Numbered from the stretch's first letter, positions 33,319-44,644 are shown. The stretch: 64,000 nt of DNA from Sphingomonas sp. EC-HK361 (GCF_902498785.1 NZ_LR701494.1:1503105-1567104), one strand, 5' to 3'. Made by a program: numbers and translations. Notes: generated by a model from the sequence alone, not told the origin.

Positions 33319-34689
33319 TCACGCGACGTTGCGCGAAAAGCTTTCGGCCGAGGCCTTCAATGTGCCGAGTTCCGCGCCGATCGCATCGAATTGCGTCCCG
33401 ACATGGTCGATATCGCCCTGCAACCGGGTCACGTCTTCGACGATCGCGGCGATCGTGCCCGACATCGAATCGGCGGCGAGCGCGGTTTCGTCGACTGCCG
33501 CGGTGATCGCGGTGACGGTCTGTGCCTGCGCCTCCATCGCATGGCGGATGCGTTCGGCCGAGCCCTGCACCTCGGAGACGGTCGTGCGGATCGAGGCGTT
33601 GGTCTCGACCGTGGATTTGGTCGCGGCCTGGATAGCGGCGATCTTCGCGGCGATATCGTCAGTCGCACGCGCGGTCTGGTTGGCGAGGGACTTCACTTCC
33701 TGCGCCACCACCGCAAATCCCCGACCGGCATCGCCCGCCCGCGCCGCTTCGATCGTCGCGTTCAGCGCAAGCAGGTTCGTCTGCCCGGCAATGTCGCGGA
33801 TGAGGCCAAGGATCGATTCGATCGATTTCGCGTGATCCGACAGCAATTCGCTCATTCCGACGGCTTCGCCCGCTTGCCCGGAAGCGCGAGTCGCGATCTC
33901 GGCCGCAGCCTCCACCTCGACCCGCGCATCCTCGATCGCACGGATCAGCCCCGCCGCGGTCGATGCCGCGTCGCGCATCGCCATCGCCGACTGCTCGGCG
34001 GCGGCGGCGACTTCGCTCGCCTTGCCAAGCACGCCGCGCGCCGACGCGCTGGCGCCGGCCGCATCGCCCTGGATCTGCTCGCCCATCGCAGCGGCGCCGT
34101 CGATGACCGCGCCGATCCGGTCGTTGAAATCGGTGGTGCGGCTCACGCGGGCGGTATGCGCGGCTTCCGCGTCGCTCTGGCCGAGGTGCGACGCCATCAC
34201 GTCGGCTTCGACGAGCGCGAGGCGCTGCACCGCGTCGCCCAGCCGCCGCATCCGCGCCACATCCGCCCCCACGCGCCGCTCGACGATATCGAGCGTGCGG
34301 GCGTGCGCGAAGGCGAGGGCGGCGAGCAGCGTCGGCAGCGGAACCCCGGACGCGTTCGACTGCTCGGCGTGACGCACCGCCGAGACGCGCCATTCGTCGC
34401 TGAACGGAGCGGCGTATTTCAGCCGGGTATAGTGCGCGCTGCGCGCGATCTGCTTGGCGAGATACGCGTCGTCGATCAGCGGGCGAAGATGCGCCGCGGC
34501 CGGAAGCGACAGATAATGGCTCCAGAAGCTCGACGCGACCGTGGTCCAGTCGTCGTCGACCATCATCGCGCAGATATCGGCGCAGGCCGGCGCGACGGCG
34601 CCGTCCCAGTCGTAATCGCCGACATGATCGGCGATCCGCCGGTCGGCCCCACTCCAGCTGCCGAGCATCGCGCTGCGATCACTGGCCAT
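33319..34689 (-). CDS. Soluble methyl-accepting chemotaxis protein, globin-like sensor (paralog 1)
   Basis: 456 residues, no membrane segment. Residues 1-170 are helical and align by pattern with globin-coupled sensors ([44 protein letters not shown]), but where such sensors place the heme-binding histidine I read a serine, so heme binding is doubtful. The C-terminal half is a receptor signalling domain with the hairpin tip [20 protein letters not shown]. That half is nearly identical to the neighbour's while the sensor halves differ. It would signal through CheA/CheW in the cytoplasm. Confidence 0.85.
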   Translation of the reverse strand: MASDRSAMLGSWSGADRRIADHVGDYDWDGAVAPACADICAMMVDDDWTTVASSFWSHYLSLPAAAHLRPLIDDAYLAKQIARSAHYTRLKYAAPFSDEWRVSAVRHAEQSNASGVPLPTLLAALAFAHARTLDIVERRVGADVARMRRLGDAVQRLALVEADVMASHLGQSDAEAAHTARVSRTTDFNDRIGAVIDGAAAMGEQIQGDAAGASASARGVLGKASEVAAAAEQSAMAMRDAASTAAGLIRAIEDARVEVEAAAEIATRASGQAGEAVGMSELLSDHAKSIESILGLIRDIAGQTNLLALNATIEAARAGDAGRGFAVVAQEVKSLANQTARATDDIAAKIAAIQAATKSTVETNASIRTTVSEVQGSAERIRHAMEAQAQTVTAITAAVDETALAADSMSGTIAAIVEDVTRLQGDIDHVGTQFDAIGAELGTLKASAESFSRNVA

Positions 34690-34734
34690 CCCGTCCCCTC
34701 CTGCCTTCTTATCGCGCCTGCCTCTCGTGGCGGG

Positions 34735-36099
34735 TCAGGCTGCGACCTTGCCGGCGAACTCCCCGGCGCTCGTCTTCAGCCCGCCGAGAATGCCGTCGAG
34801 CGAATCGAAGCCCGCACCGACGCGGTCGATCTCGGTCGCGACATTTTCGGTATCCTCGCGGATCGCGGCGATCGTGCCCGACATCGAATCGGCGGCGAGC
34901 GCGGTTTCGTCGACTGCCGCCGTGATCGCAGTGACGGTCTGCGCCTGCGCTTCCATCGCGTGGCGGATGCGTTCGGCGGAGCTCTGCACTTCCGACACGG
35001 TCGTGCGGATCGAGGCGTTGGTCTCGACCGTGGATTTGGTCGCGGCCTGGATCGCAGCGATCTTCGCGGCGATATCGTCAGTCGCGCGCGCGGTCTGGTT
35101 GGCGAGGGACTTCACCTCCTGCGCCACGACCGCGAAGCCACGACCGGCATCGCCCGCGCGTGCGGCCTCGATCGTCGCGTTCAGCGCCAGCAGGTTCGTC
35201 TGCCCGGCGATATCGCGGATCAGACCCAGGATCGATTCGATCGACTTCGCGTGATCGGAGAGCAATTCGCTCATGCCGACCGCTTCGCCCGCTTGCCCTG
35301 AAGCCCGCGTCGCGATTTCGGCGGCGGCTTCCACCTCGACCCGCGCATCCTCGATCGCGCGGATCAGCCCCGCGGCGGTCGATGCCGCCTCGCGCATCGC
35401 GACCGCGGACTGCTCCGCCGCCGCGGCGACTTCGCTTGCCTTGCCCAGCACGCCGCGCGCCGACGCACTCGCGCCCGCGGCCTGCTCGCGCAGCGTCTCG
35501 CCGTCGCGGGTCGCATCCTCGACGGTCGCGGTGATGCCGTTGCGGAAATCGGCGGCCAGCCGGTCGCGCGCGACCTGCGCTGCGTGGCGGCGATATTCGG
35601 TATAGGTCGCGACCGTGATCTCGCCTTCCAGCGCGGACAGCCGCATCAGCGTATCGATCAGCAGCGTGAGGCGCTCGTCGCTCCGGTCGACCCGCGCCAT
35701 CAACACATCGAGTGCCGACCGGTCGGATGCGTTGATCATCGACAGCAGCGCCATCGGCGACACATCCGCCACATAGGCCGCGGCGACCGAGCGCTCGACC
35801 GATTCGACCCAGGCGCGGCCCGACGTGTCGAGGAAGCGCCGTTCCAGGAAGGTCACGCCCAGGTCGATCATCTTCGCGGTTTCGTGCGGCGCCCAGATGC
35901 GCTCGTCTGCGAAGCAGCGCAGCCACTGGTTCCAATAGGCTTCGGAAACGCTGCGGATATCGGGCTTGATGATGTCCCACACCTCGCGCGACGCGCTCGC
36001 GAGCGATCCGTCGAAATCGAAGACGCGCAACCGTGCGGCGAGATCGACCGCGGCTGCGATCGAACCGGGCGCTGGCAGGTCATTGGCTTGCGTGGACAA
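34735..36099 (-). CDS. Soluble methyl-accepting chemotaxis protein, globin-like sensor (paralog 2)
   Basis: 454 residues, no membrane segment. The N-terminal helical domain ([62 protein letters not shown]) has globin-coupled-sensor spacing, again without a clear proximal histidine. From about residue 210 the sequence matches paralog 1 almost residue for residue, including [20 protein letters not shown]. Encoded 45 bases before paralog 1 on the same strand. Tandem duplication followed by sensor divergence or gene conversion is likely. Confidence 0.85.
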   Translation of the reverse strand: MSTQANDLPAPGSIAAAVDLAARLRVFDFDGSLASASREVWDIIKPDIRSVSEAYWNQWLRCFADERIWAPHETAKMIDLGVTFLERRFLDTSGRAWVESVERSVAAAYVADVSPMALLSMINASDRSALDVLMARVDRSDERLTLLIDTLMRLSALEGEITVATYTEYRRHAAQVARDRLAADFRNGITATVEDATRDGETLREQAAGASASARGVLGKASEVAAAAEQSAVAMREAASTAAGLIRAIEDARVEVEAAAEIATRASGQAGEAVGMSELLSDHAKSIESILGLIRDIAGQTNLLALNATIEAARAGDAGRGFAVVAQEVKSLANQTARATDDIAAKIAAIQAATKSTVETNASIRTTVSEVQSSAERIRHAMEAQAQTVTAITAAVDETALAADSMSGTIAAIREDTENVATEIDRVGAGFDSLDGILGGLKTSAGEFAGKVAA

Positions 36100-36204
36100 G
36101 GGGCGGGCTCCGAAATGGAAATAGGCGTTGGTGCGGGTGCTAGCGCGCCAATGGTTAAGCCGGGGTTAGGAGTGGGGCAGGCGCACGCGCGCACGATCAC
36201 CGCC

Positions 36205-36232
36205 TTGCATCGCCTGCCTGTCGGTCTAATAG
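36205..36232 (+). promoter_or_regulatory. Probable sdhC promoter
   Basis: -35 TTGCAT (36205-36210), 16-bp spacer, -10 TAATAG (36227-36232), giving a start near 36239 and a leader of about 35 bases before sdhC. It is the best hexamer pair between the chemoreceptor gene and sdhC. Confidence 0.5.
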
Positions 36233-36273
36233 GTCGCGACGACTTGAACGGCTTACCGCCAGAGGACAAAGAT

Positions 36274-36687
36274 TTGGCAACCGCCCGCAACCCCGCCCGG
36301 CCGCTTTCCCCGCACCTTCAGGTGTATAAATGGGGGCCGCACATGCTGGTCTCGATCCTCCACCGCGCGACCGGCGACGGCATGGCGACGATCGGCACCG
36401 GGCTGTTCGTCTGGTGGCTGGCCGCGCTCGCCTCGGGCGAGAAGGCGTATGCGACCTTTCTCGATACCTTCACGCTCTCAGGCGGCGGTCTCAACATCCT
36501 CGGCTGGATCGTCGGCGTCGGCCTGACGCTCAGCGTCTTCCAGCACATGATGAGCGGCATCCGCCACCTCGTCATGGACACCGGCGCCGCGTTCGAGCTG
36601 AAGCGCAACAGGACCTTCGCGCTGATGACGATGGTCTGCTCGGTGGCGTTCACCGCGATCTTCTGGCTTTATCTGGGGACGAAATGA
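36274..36687 (+). CDS. sdhC: Succinate dehydrogenase cytochrome b556 subunit
   Basis: 137 residues from TTG 36274 with GAGGA 7 bases upstream; the N-terminus MATARNPARPLSPHLQVYKW then fits SdhC. Three membrane helices; quinone-site SILHRATG and heme-ligand segment SGIRHLVMDTG. It anchors SdhAB and passes electrons to ubiquinone. The stop overlaps sdhD ATG (ATGA). An ATG-only search would miss this start. Confidence 0.94.
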   Translation: MATARNPARPLSPHLQVYKWGPHMLVSILHRATGDGMATIGTGLFVWWLAALASGEKAYATFLDTFTLSGGGLNILGWIVGVGLTLSVFQHMMSGIRHLVMDTGAAFELKRNRTFALMTMVCSVAFTAIFWLYLGTK

Positions 36688-37082
36688 TGGCGCACGGCAC
36701 ACCCCTCGGCCGCGTCCGCGGGCTCGGCTCGGCACATGAAGGCGTCCACCACTGGTGGCACCAGAAGCTCACCGCGGGGACCAACCTGCTCCTCGTCCTG
36801 TGGCTGATCTTCTCGATCGCACGGCTGCCCGCCTATGACTATGCGACCGTCCGCAACTGGGCGCAGTCGGCGTGGGTCGCGATCCCGCTGATCCTGTTCG
36901 TCGCCTCGATCTTCTACCACTTCCGCCTCGGGCTGCAGGTGCTGATCGAGGATTACCAGACCGGCGAGCGCCGCGTCGTCGCGATGGTCCTCCTCAACAT
37001 CTTCACCGCAGCCGTCGCGGGGATCGCGATCTTCTCGATCCTGCGCATCGCGCTCACCGTCACGCCCGGAGTGGCCTCCTGA
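36684..37082 (+). CDS. sdhD: Succinate dehydrogenase membrane anchor subunit
   Basis: 132 residues. N-terminal [24 protein letters not shown], then three membrane helices, with [15 protein letters not shown] carrying the second heme/quinone side. ATG 36684 overlaps sdhC; ATG 36687 is next to it. The stop shares a base with the sdhA start. Completes the complex II anchor. Confidence 0.94.
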   Translation: MMAHGTPLGRVRGLGSAHEGVHHWWHQKLTAGTNLLLVLWLIFSIARLPAYDYATVRNWAQSAWVAIPLILFVASIFYHFRLGLQVLIEDYQTGERRVVAMVLLNIFTAAVAGIAIFSILRIALTVTPGVAS

Positions 37083-38884
37083 TGCCCCAAGCCTACAAGA
37101 TCATCGATCACACCTATGACGCCGTCGTGGTGGGCGCCGGCGGATCGGGCCTGCGCGCGACGATGGGGATCGCGGAAAGCGGCCTGAAGACCGCGTGCAT
37201 CACCAAGGTCTTCCCGACGCGCAGCCACACCGTTGCCGCGCAGGGCGGGATCGCGGCGAGCCTCGGCAACAATTCGCCCGATCACTGGACCTGGCACATG
37301 TACGATACCGTCAAGGGATCGGACTGGCTCGGCGATCAGGACGCGATCGAGTATATGGTCCGCGAGGCGCCCGCCGCGGTTTACGAGCTGGAGCACGCCG
37401 GCGTGCCCTTCAGCCGCAACGACAACGGCACCATCTACCAGCGCCCGTTCGGCGGCCACATGCAGAACATGGGCGAGGGGCCGCCCGTCCAGCGCACCTG
37501 CGCCGCGGCCGACCGCACCGGCCACGCGATGCTCCACGCGCTCTACCAGCAGAGCCTGAAATACGACGCGGACTTCTACATCGAATATTTCGCGCTCGAT
37601 CTCATCATGGAGAACGGCGCCTGCCGCGGCGTCATCGCGCTCTGCATGGAGGACGGATCGATCCACCGTTTCCGCGCGCACAACGTCGTGCTCGCGACCG
37701 GCGGATACGGCCGCACCTATTTCTCCGCGACCTCGGCGCACACCTGCACCGGCGACGGCAACGCGATGGTGCTCCGCGCCGGGCTCCCACTGCAGGACAT
37801 GGAGTTCGTCCAGTTCCACCCGACCGGCATCTACGGCGCCGGCGTCCTCATCACCGAAGGCGCGCGCGGCGAGGGCGGCTACCTGACCAACTCCGAGGGC
37901 GAGCGGTTCATGGAGCGCTATGCCCCGTCGGCCAAGGACCTTGCCAGCCGCGATGTCGTCTCCCGCTCGATGGCGATGGAAATGCGCGAAGGCCGCGGTG
38001 TCGGCGAGCACAAGGACCATATCTGGCTCCACCTCGACCATATCGATCCCAAGGTGCTCCACGAGCGCCTGCCCGGCATCACCGAAACCGGCAAGATCTT
38101 CGCCGGCGTCGATCTCACCCGCCAGCCGCTCCCCGTCACTCCGACGGTCCACTATAATATGGGCGGCATCCCGACCAATTATCACGGCGAGGTCGTGCGC
38201 CTGAAGGACGGCGACCCCGACAGCGTCGTCCCCGGCCTGTTCGCGGTGGGCGAGGCGGCGTGCGTCTCGGTCCACGGCGCCAACCGGCTCGGCTCGAACA
38301 GCCTTATCGATCTCGTCGTCTTCGGCCGCGCGACGGGTCTGCGGATCAAGGAGATTTCGAAGCCCAACGCGCCGCATAACCCGCTGCCCAAGGGTTCGGA
38401 GGAGATGGCCGTCACCCGCCTCGACACGTTCCGCAACGCCGACGGCGCGTCGAAGACCGCCGACATCCGCCTCGACATGCAGCGCACCATGCAGAAGCAC
38501 TGCGCCGTCTTCCGCGACAACGCCCTGCTATCCGAAGGCCAGCAGAAGATCGCCGCGATCAACAAGCGGATGGCCGACGTGAAGATCACCGACCGCTCGA
38601 TGATCTGGAACACCGACCTCGTCGAGACGCTGGAGCTCGACAACCTCATCGCGCAGGCTGTCGTGACGATGGAATCCGCCGCGAACCGCAAGGAATCGCG
38701 CGGCGCCCACGTCAACGAGGATTATCCCGACCGCGACGACGCGAACTGGATGAAGCACACCATCGCCACCTTCGACGGCTGGGGCGGGAAGGGCGGCGCC
38801 GTCGCGATCGACTACCGCCCGGTCCACGACTACACGCTCACCGACGACGCGGAGTATATCAAGCCGAAGAAGCGGGTTTACTGA
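37082..38884 (+). CDS. sdhA: Succinate dehydrogenase flavoprotein subunit
   Basis: 600 residues. FAD-binding [17 protein letters not shown], covalent-FAD His49 in [13 protein letters not shown], the substrate region [21 protein letters not shown] and [15 protein letters not shown], and the C-terminal [18 protein letters not shown]. It oxidises succinate to fumarate. ATG overlaps the sdhD stop by one base. sdhB does not follow directly: 940 bases with repeats and a ClpP-like gene intervene. Confidence 0.98.
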   Translation: MPQAYKIIDHTYDAVVVGAGGSGLRATMGIAESGLKTACITKVFPTRSHTVAAQGGIAASLGNNSPDHWTWHMYDTVKGSDWLGDQDAIEYMVREAPAAVYELEHAGVPFSRNDNGTIYQRPFGGHMQNMGEGPPVQRTCAAADRTGHAMLHALYQQSLKYDADFYIEYFALDLIMENGACRGVIALCMEDGSIHRFRAHNVVLATGGYGRTYFSATSAHTCTGDGNAMVLRAGLPLQDMEFVQFHPTGIYGAGVLITEGARGEGGYLTNSEGERFMERYAPSAKDLASRDVVSRSMAMEMREGRGVGEHKDHIWLHLDHIDPKVLHERLPGITETGKIFAGVDLTRQPLPVTPTVHYNMGGIPTNYHGEVVRLKDGDPDSVVPGLFAVGEAACVSVHGANRLGSNSLIDLVVFGRATGLRIKEISKPNAPHNPLPKGSEEMAVTRLDTFRNADGASKTADIRLDMQRTMQKHCAVFRDNALLSEGQQKIAAINKRMADVKITDRSMIWNTDLVETLELDNLIAQAVVTMESAANRKESRGAHVNEDYPDRDDANWMKHTIATFDGWGGKGGAVAIDYRPVHDYTLTDDAEYIKPKKRVY

Positions 38885-38993
38885 GGCGCCGGGCAAGGCG
38901 GAGCGAAGCTTCGCCAAGCCTCAAGGCGCCTCCGGCCGGCGCGGCCAAAGCCGCGACCGACGGCATGGGCTTCGCCCATGCCCACTTTTCCTC
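38883..38993 (-). repeat. Structured multi-hairpin repeat, family 3 (copy A)
   Basis: On the minus strand: hairpin 1 GGCATGGGC-gaa-GCCCATGCC (38962-38982), linker GTCGGTC, hairpin 2 GCGGC-tttg-GCCGC (38941-38954), GCCGGCCGG (38932-38940), then GAGGCGCC/GGCGCCTC pairing around an inner hairpin. It starts at the sdhA stop. Same layout as the copy at 62636. Confidence 0.65.
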
Positions 38994-39010
38994 CATCCCT
39001 ATCAGATATT

Positions 39011-39094
39011 CCGTGCTCCCGCGCAGGCGGGAGCCCAGAGCCAATCAGGATACCGCGCGTTGCTCGGGGCTCCCGCCTGCGCGGGAGCACGGCA
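39011..39094. repeat. REPIN-like doublet, family 1 (copy c, long spacer)
   Basis: Hairpin 1 GCTCCCGC-gcag-GCGGGAGC, a 34-base spacer, hairpin 2 GCTCCCGC-ctgc-GCGGGAGC, outer CCGTG/CACGG. The loop change GAAG to GCAG is matched by CTTC to CTGC in the second hairpin. Lies between sdhA and the ClpP-like gene. Confidence 0.85.
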
Positions 39095-39154
39095 AGTGCA
39101 ACGACTTCGTATGCCGATCCGGAACCCTCCATCCCCATCACCGGTTGCGCGGCC

Positions 39155-39721
39155 ATGACCTCCGATCCCAACCGCTACCCGCTGCTCGCGCAGCCCCACA
39201 TCCGCCTCGTCGGCCCGATCACCGACCAGACCTACGCCACTTGGCGCACCCAGCTTACCGCCTGCCCCCCTGACGGCCCGATCGTCGTCACTCTTACGAC
39301 GCTCGGCGGCGATCCTGAGATTGCGCGGACGATGGCTGACGAAGTGCGCCTGCTGTGCGATTATCACGGCCGCGAGATGCTGTTCCTCGGCAAGGTCGCG
39401 GTGTATTCGGCGGGGGCGACCTTCATGTCCGCCTTCCCGGTCGAGCGCCGCTTTCTCACCCGGCGCACCCGGCTGATGCTCCACGAGCGCCAGATCTCGA
39501 AGAAGATCACCCTCGACGGGCCGCTTCGCATGGTCGTGTCGTCGATCAAGGCGGCCCTCCACGAGATCGAGCATTCGGTGATGATCGAGGAGGAGGGCTT
39601 TCGCGATCTCGTCGCGGGGAGCCGGGTGAGCTTCGAGCAGCTTCGCGAAAGGGCGCCGTCCAACTGGTATATCGAGGCCGAGGAGGCGCGCGATCTCGGG
39701 CTGGTGCTCGACGTCATCTGA
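39155..39721 (+). CDS. ClpP-like serine protease (S14 family-like)
   Basis: 188 residues with a crotonase/ClpP fold: [21 protein letters not shown] (ClpP 'N-S-P-G-G' loop region), nucleophile Ser in [14 protein letters not shown], His in [12 protein letters not shown]. It is shorter and more divergent than housekeeping ClpP, and partner ATPase sites cannot be judged. It lies between sdhA and sdhB, preceded by two repeat elements and followed by 106 bases, which suggests insertion into the sdh operon. Its substrate is unknown. Confidence 0.8.
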   Translation: MTSDPNRYPLLAQPHIRLVGPITDQTYATWRTQLTACPPDGPIVVTLTTLGGDPEIARTMADEVRLLCDYHGREMLFLGKVAVYSAGATFMSAFPVERRFLTRRTRLMLHERQISKKITLDGPLRMVVSSIKAALHEIEHSVMIEEEGFRDLVAGSRVSFEQLRERAPSNWYIEAEEARDLGLVLDVI

Positions 39722-39827
39722 TCCGCCGCCGGGTGCGGGTAGTGTTTGCGGCCACCCGCCACCTTATGTATCTGGCACGCGAACCGCGCGACACCGCGAC
39801 CGATCCGATCACACGGGACATGTCAGA

Positions 39828-40610
39828 ATGGCCGAATTCTCCCTGCCGAAGAACAGCGTCGTCAAGAAGGGCAAGGCCCACAAGGCGGCGCAGCCGGGCG
39901 GGCGGATGAAGAAATTCAAGATTTACCGCTACGATCCCGATTCCGGCGAAAACCCGCGCTACGACGATTTCGAGATCAATCTCGACGAATGCGGCCCGAT
40001 GGTGCTCGACGCGCTCATCAAGATGAAGGCCGAGCAGGATTCCTCGCTCACCTTCCGCCGCTCGTGCCGCGAGGGCATTTGCGGCTCGTGTTCGATGAAC
40101 ATCGACGGCAAGAACGGCCTCGCCTGCACCACCGCGATCGAGGACGTGAAGGGCGAGGTGAAGATCACGCCGCTCCCCGCAATGGACGTCATCAAGGACC
40201 TCGTTCCCGACTTCACCCATTTCTACGCGCAATATGCCTCGATCAAGCCGTGGCTGCAGACCGTCACCCCGCCGCCCGCCGGCAAGGAGCGCCTCCAGTC
40301 GCCCGACGAACGCGCGAAGCTCGACGGCCTCTACGAATGCATCCTGTGCGCCTGCTGCTCGACCTCGTGCCCGAGCTACTGGTGGAACAGTGACAAGTTC
40401 CTGGGGCCGGCGATCCTGCTGCAAGCCTATCGCTGGCTCGCCGACAGCCGCGACGAGATGACCGGCGAGCGGCTCGACAGCCTCGAGGACCCGTTCCGCC
40501 TCTACCGCTGCCACACCATCATGAACTGTGCCAACGCCTGCCCCAAGGGCCTCAATCCGGCGAAGGCGATCGCCGAGATCAAGAAGATGGAAGCCGAGCG
40601 AGTTCTTTAG
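39828..40610 (+). CDS. sdhB: Succinate dehydrogenase iron-sulfur subunit
   Basis: 260 residues. [2Fe-2S] ligands in [16 protein letters not shown] and LACTT; [4Fe-4S]/[3Fe-4S] ligands in [16 protein letters not shown] and [17 protein letters not shown]. It carries electrons from SdhA to the membrane quinone. The start ATG fits family N-termini. Separated from sdhA by the ClpP-like gene, so its transcription may depend on the ClpP-like segment or on a promoter in the 106-base gap. Confidence 0.97.
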   Translation: MAEFSLPKNSVVKKGKAHKAAQPGGRMKKFKIYRYDPDSGENPRYDDFEINLDECGPMVLDALIKMKAEQDSSLTFRRSCREGICGSCSMNIDGKNGLACTTAIEDVKGEVKITPLPAMDVIKDLVPDFTHFYAQYASIKPWLQTVTPPPAGKERLQSPDERAKLDGLYECILCACCSTSCPSYWWNSDKFLGPAILLQAYRWLADSRDEMTGERLDSLEDPFRLYRCHTIMNCANACPKGLNPAKAIAEIKKMEAERVL

Positions 40611-40612
40611 GA

Positions 40613-40697
40613 GCACCGTGCTCCCGCGCAGGCGGGAGCCCAGAGCCACGGGGGACGGCGCTTGTGGCTCTGGACCCCCGCCTTCGCGGGGGTACTG
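40613..40697. repeat. REPIN-like doublet, family 1 (copy d)
   Basis: Hairpin 1 GCTCCCGC-gcag-GCGGGAGC, a spacer that itself pairs (CCAGAGCCAC with GTGGCTCTGG), hairpin 2 ACCCCCGC-cttc-GCGGGGGT. It begins 3 bases after the sdhB stop and ends 2 bases before the thioesterase ATG, whose only G-rich ribosome-binding sequence lies inside hairpin 2. Confidence 0.88.
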
Positions 40698-40698
40698 C

Positions 40699-41154
40699 AT
40701 GACCGACCAACCCAGACCCGACTTCCTCTACGAAGAGCACCCTGACCACCCCGGCTGGATGGCCTGGGGCTTCCGCGATCCGACCCGCTACAACGCGTTC
40801 CTCGGCCCGATGCTCGTCCGCCGCGAGGACGGCATCGCCCGCGTCCGCATGACCCCCGGTCGCGAGCACTCCAACCTCGCCGATCGCGTCCACGGCGGCG
40901 CGCTCCTCGGCTTCATCGACGTGGCGCTTTTCGCCGCCAGCCGCAGCTTCGGGCTGATCTCCGCCGGCACCGCGGTGACGCTCGACCTCTCCACCCAGTT
41001 CATCGGCGGCGGTCGCCTCGGCGAGCCGCTGGAAGCACAGGTCGAGCTCCTGAAGGAAACCGGCCGCCTGCTGTTCCTGCGCGGCCTCGTGGTGCAGGGC
41101 GACGACAAGGTCGCGAGCTTCAGCGGCACGATCCGCAAGCCGACGGCGCGATGA
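40699..41154 (+). CDS. PaaI-family hotdog thioesterase
   Basis: 151 residues. Hotdog-fold signature REHSNLADRVHGGALLGFIDVALFAAS (helix with HGG), then VTLDLSTQFIGGGRLGEPLEAQVELLKETGRL. Members hydrolyse acyl- or aryl-CoA thioesters; substrate unknown. Start ATG 40699 immediately follows a REPIN element, and GGGGG at 40687-40692 is the only Shine-Dalgarno candidate. Confidence 0.9.
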   Translation: MTDQPRPDFLYEEHPDHPGWMAWGFRDPTRYNAFLGPMLVRREDGIARVRMTPGREHSNLADRVHGGALLGFIDVALFAASRSFGLISAGTAVTLDLSTQFIGGGRLGEPLEAQVELLKETGRLLFLRGLVVQGDDKVASFSGTIRKPTAR

Positions 41155-41165
41155 AATACGATCCG

Positions 41166-41243
41166 TATTCCCGCGAAGGCGGGAATCCAGAGCCACAAGC
41201 GCTGTCCTTCGACGCACTGGACCCCCGCCTCCGCGGGGGTGCT
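41166..41243. repeat. REPIN-like doublet, family 1 (copy e)
   Basis: Hairpin 1 ATTCCCGC-gaag-GCGGGAAT, spacer CCAGAGCC…CACTGG, hairpin 2 ACCCCCGC-ctcc-GCGGGGGT. It lies between the thioesterase and zapE. The stem-1 pair ATT/AAT replaces ATC/GAT of other copies, keeping pairing. Confidence 0.85.
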
Positions 41244-41254
41244 GGCAGCCGCCC

Positions 41255-42364
41255 ATGACCACCGTCCTCACCCGCTACGCCGCCCTCATCGCCACGGGCG
41301 AACTCCGCCCCGACCCGGAGCAGCAAGCCGCCGCCCGCCACCTCGACGCGCTCGCCACCGCGCTCGAAGCGGTGCCGACCAGGGGCAGCATCCTCTGGCG
41401 CCTCACCCGCGCCAAGCCCGTCCCACCACGCGGTCTCTACCTCTGGGGCGGGGTTGGGCGTGGCAAATCCATGCTCATGGACCTCTTCTTCGACCAGCTG
41501 GACATCCGCCGCAAACGCCGTGTCCACTTCGCCGAGTTCATGCTGGAGGTCCACCAGCGCATCGCCGAGGAACGCCGCAAGGAAGCCGGCGACCCGATTC
41601 TCCCCGTTGCTACCGCGCTCGCCGACGAGGTGCGCCTGCTCGCCTTCGACGAGATGATGGTGACGAATTCCCCCGACGCGATGATCCTCTCGCGCCTCTT
41701 CACCGCGCTCCTCGAAGCCGGCGTCACGGTCGTCGCCACCTCGAACCGCGCGCCCGACGATCTCTACAGGAACGGCCTCAACCGCGAGCATTTCCTGCCC
41801 TTCATCGCGCTGCTCAAGGACCGTCTCGACGTCGTCGCACTCAACGGCCCCGTCGACTACCGCCGCGACCGCCTTGGCCGCATCGACACCTGGCTCGTCC
41901 CCAACGGCGCGCAAGCGACCGCCACGCTATCCGGCGACTTCTTCCGCCTCACCGACTTCCCGGTCGAGGACCGCGCCCACGTCCCCACCGCCGACATCCC
42001 CGTCCAGGGCGGCCGCACGCTCCATGTGCCGAAAGCGCTGAAAGGCGTCGCCGTCTTCAGCTTCAGGAAGCTGTGCGGCGAAGCGAAGGGCGCCGCGGAC
42101 TATCTCGCCATCGCCCGCCGCTTCCACACCGTCATCCTCGTCGGCATCCCCAAGCTCGGCCCCGAAAACCGCAACGAGGCCGCGCGCTTCGTCGCGCTCA
42201 TCGACGCGCTCTACGAACATAAGGTCAAGCTGCTCGCCGCCGCCGACGCGGAACCCGCGGCGCTCTATGAAAAGGGCGATGGCGCCTTCGAATTCGAACG
42301 CACCGTCAGCCGGCTGGAAGAGATGCGCTCGGAAGAGTATCTCGCCCAGAGCCACGGCGGCTGA
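41255..42364 (+). CDS. zapE: AFG1-family ATPase ZapE
   Basis: 369 residues. Walker A GGVGRGKSMLMDLFF, Walker B LLAFDEMMV, sensor VVATSNRAPDDLY and the family region LNREHFLPFIALLKDRLDVV. ZapE/AFG1 ATPases act in division and in handling respiratory-chain proteins, consistent with the neighbouring sdh genes. The final 59 bases overlap the convergent acyltransferase gene. Confidence 0.95.
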   Translation: MTTVLTRYAALIATGELRPDPEQQAAARHLDALATALEAVPTRGSILWRLTRAKPVPPRGLYLWGGVGRGKSMLMDLFFDQLDIRRKRRVHFAEFMLEVHQRIAEERRKEAGDPILPVATALADEVRLLAFDEMMVTNSPDAMILSRLFTALLEAGVTVVATSNRAPDDLYRNGLNREHFLPFIALLKDRLDVVALNGPVDYRRDRLGRIDTWLVPNGAQATATLSGDFFRLTDFPVEDRAHVPTADIPVQGGRTLHVPKALKGVAVFSFRKLCGEAKGAADYLAIARRFHTVILVGIPKLGPENRNEAARFVALIDALYEHKVKLLAAADAEPAALYEKGDGAFEFERTVSRLEEMRSEEYLAQSHGG

Positions 42365-43433
42365 GCGCGTCGATCCGCGCCGCGAGCCAGCGGCGCAGCG
42401 GCGGCTCCGCCCAGCGCACGATGGCAATCGCCACGCACAGCGCGAGCGCGGCGGTCCCCAGCATCGCTAAATGCCCCTCGACGCCGTGCTGCGTCAGCCA
42501 GAGGATGACGACGAACCCCGCCTGCTGATGGATCAGATAGAGCGGGTAGGTCGCCAGACCAGCGATCTTCAACGGACCGCTGCCGATCCATCGGGCCAGC
42601 GGTGCCTGCAAGGCGCCCGCCGCCGCGATCGCGCACACGCCCGCTGCGAAAATGCCGAGCGGCAGCGCGGGGCCGGCGGGCAGCGTCAGGCCTGTGGCCA
42701 TGAAATGCGCCTGGCTCACGATCTCGATCGTGCCGGCGACCAGCCCCACTCCGAGCGTCAGCATGCGCAGCGGCGTGATCCCGGCGCGGATCGTCCAAAG
42801 CGCGATCCCGATCGCGAAGAAGGCGCCGTGCGTCACCAGCAACAGGTCGAGCATCTTGGATTCGACCGCCGGCACGAGTCCTGTCGCGCGCGACAGCCAC
42901 CAGACGGCGCTGATGATCGCCAGTCCCGCGCCGATCGCCTCGACCGCACGGCGCCGGCCGCCGCAATACAGCGCCAGCGCCACCAGGCCGTAGAAGCTGA
43001 CTTCGATGCCGAGCGTCCAACTCGACGGATCGGCCTGCTTTACGAACGGGTCGAACACGATGCTCGCGCTCCACCGCGCCAGCACGACCGGCCAGGCGAA
43101 GATGCCCGCCGCGAGCGCGACCACGCTGGTGATCGACGCGCAGAGCCATGCCGCCGGCACCAGCCGCAACGCGCGCCGGCGCAGGAAACTGCCAGCCGCA
43201 CCCTGCTCGGCCGAAATGGCGATGACATAGCCCGAGACGACGAAGAACAGCTCCACGCCGATCCATCCGGCCCAGCTCCATCCCGCCCAGTCGCGCGGCA
43301 AAGCGACCTCGCCCGCCCACATCGGCGCCACGATCGGTAGCATCGCCGCATAATGATGCGCGACGACCAGCAGAGCGCAAAGGAAGCGCACCGCGTCGAT
43401 GGCAAGGATCTGGTCGGATCGGGGCTGGCTCAC
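42306..43433 (-). CDS. Acyltransferase 3 (OafA/YrhL-like) membrane protein
   Basis: 375 residues with about ten membrane segments. N-terminal family features AIDAVRFLCALLVVAHHYAAML (catalytic His) and GVELFFVVSGYVIAIS, then LRRRALRLVPAAW. Such proteins O-acylate envelope polysaccharides or lipids; the acceptor is unknown. The 3' end overlaps zapE by 59 bases. Diverges from mdh over 176 bases. Confidence 0.92.
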   Translation of the reverse strand: MSQPRSDQILAIDAVRFLCALLVVAHHYAAMLPIVAPMWAGEVALPRDWAGWSWAGWIGVELFFVVSGYVIAISAEQGAAGSFLRRRALRLVPAAWLCASITSVVALAAGIFAWPVVLARWSASIVFDPFVKQADPSSWTLGIEVSFYGLVALALYCGGRRRAVEAIGAGLAIISAVWWLSRATGLVPAVESKMLDLLLVTHGAFFAIGIALWTIRAGITPLRMLTLGVGLVAGTIEIVSQAHFMATGLTLPAGPALPLGIFAAGVCAIAAAGALQAPLARWIGSGPLKIAGLATYPLYLIHQQAGFVVILWLTQHGVEGHLAMLGTAALALCVAIAIVRWAEPPLRRWLAARIDALSRRGSGRDTLPSASLPAG

Positions 43434-44572
<1,139 letters not shown>

Positions 44573-44580
44573 GGGGGCTT

Positions 44581-44635
44581 GTATCCCCGCGGAGGCGGGG
44601 ATCCAGACTGGGCTCCCGCCTTCGCGGGAGCACAA
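44581..44635. repeat. REPIN-like doublet, family 1 (copy f, left flank of the nuclease gene)
   Basis: ATCCCCGC-ggag-GCGGGGAT, CCAGACTGGG, CTCCCGC-cttc-GCGGGAG, CACAA. Read as its reverse complement it closely matches copy g at 44950, so the two copies are in inverted orientation around the GIY-YIG gene. It starts 8 bases after the mdh stop. Confidence 0.9.
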
Positions 44636-44644
44636 GGGAGCGCA

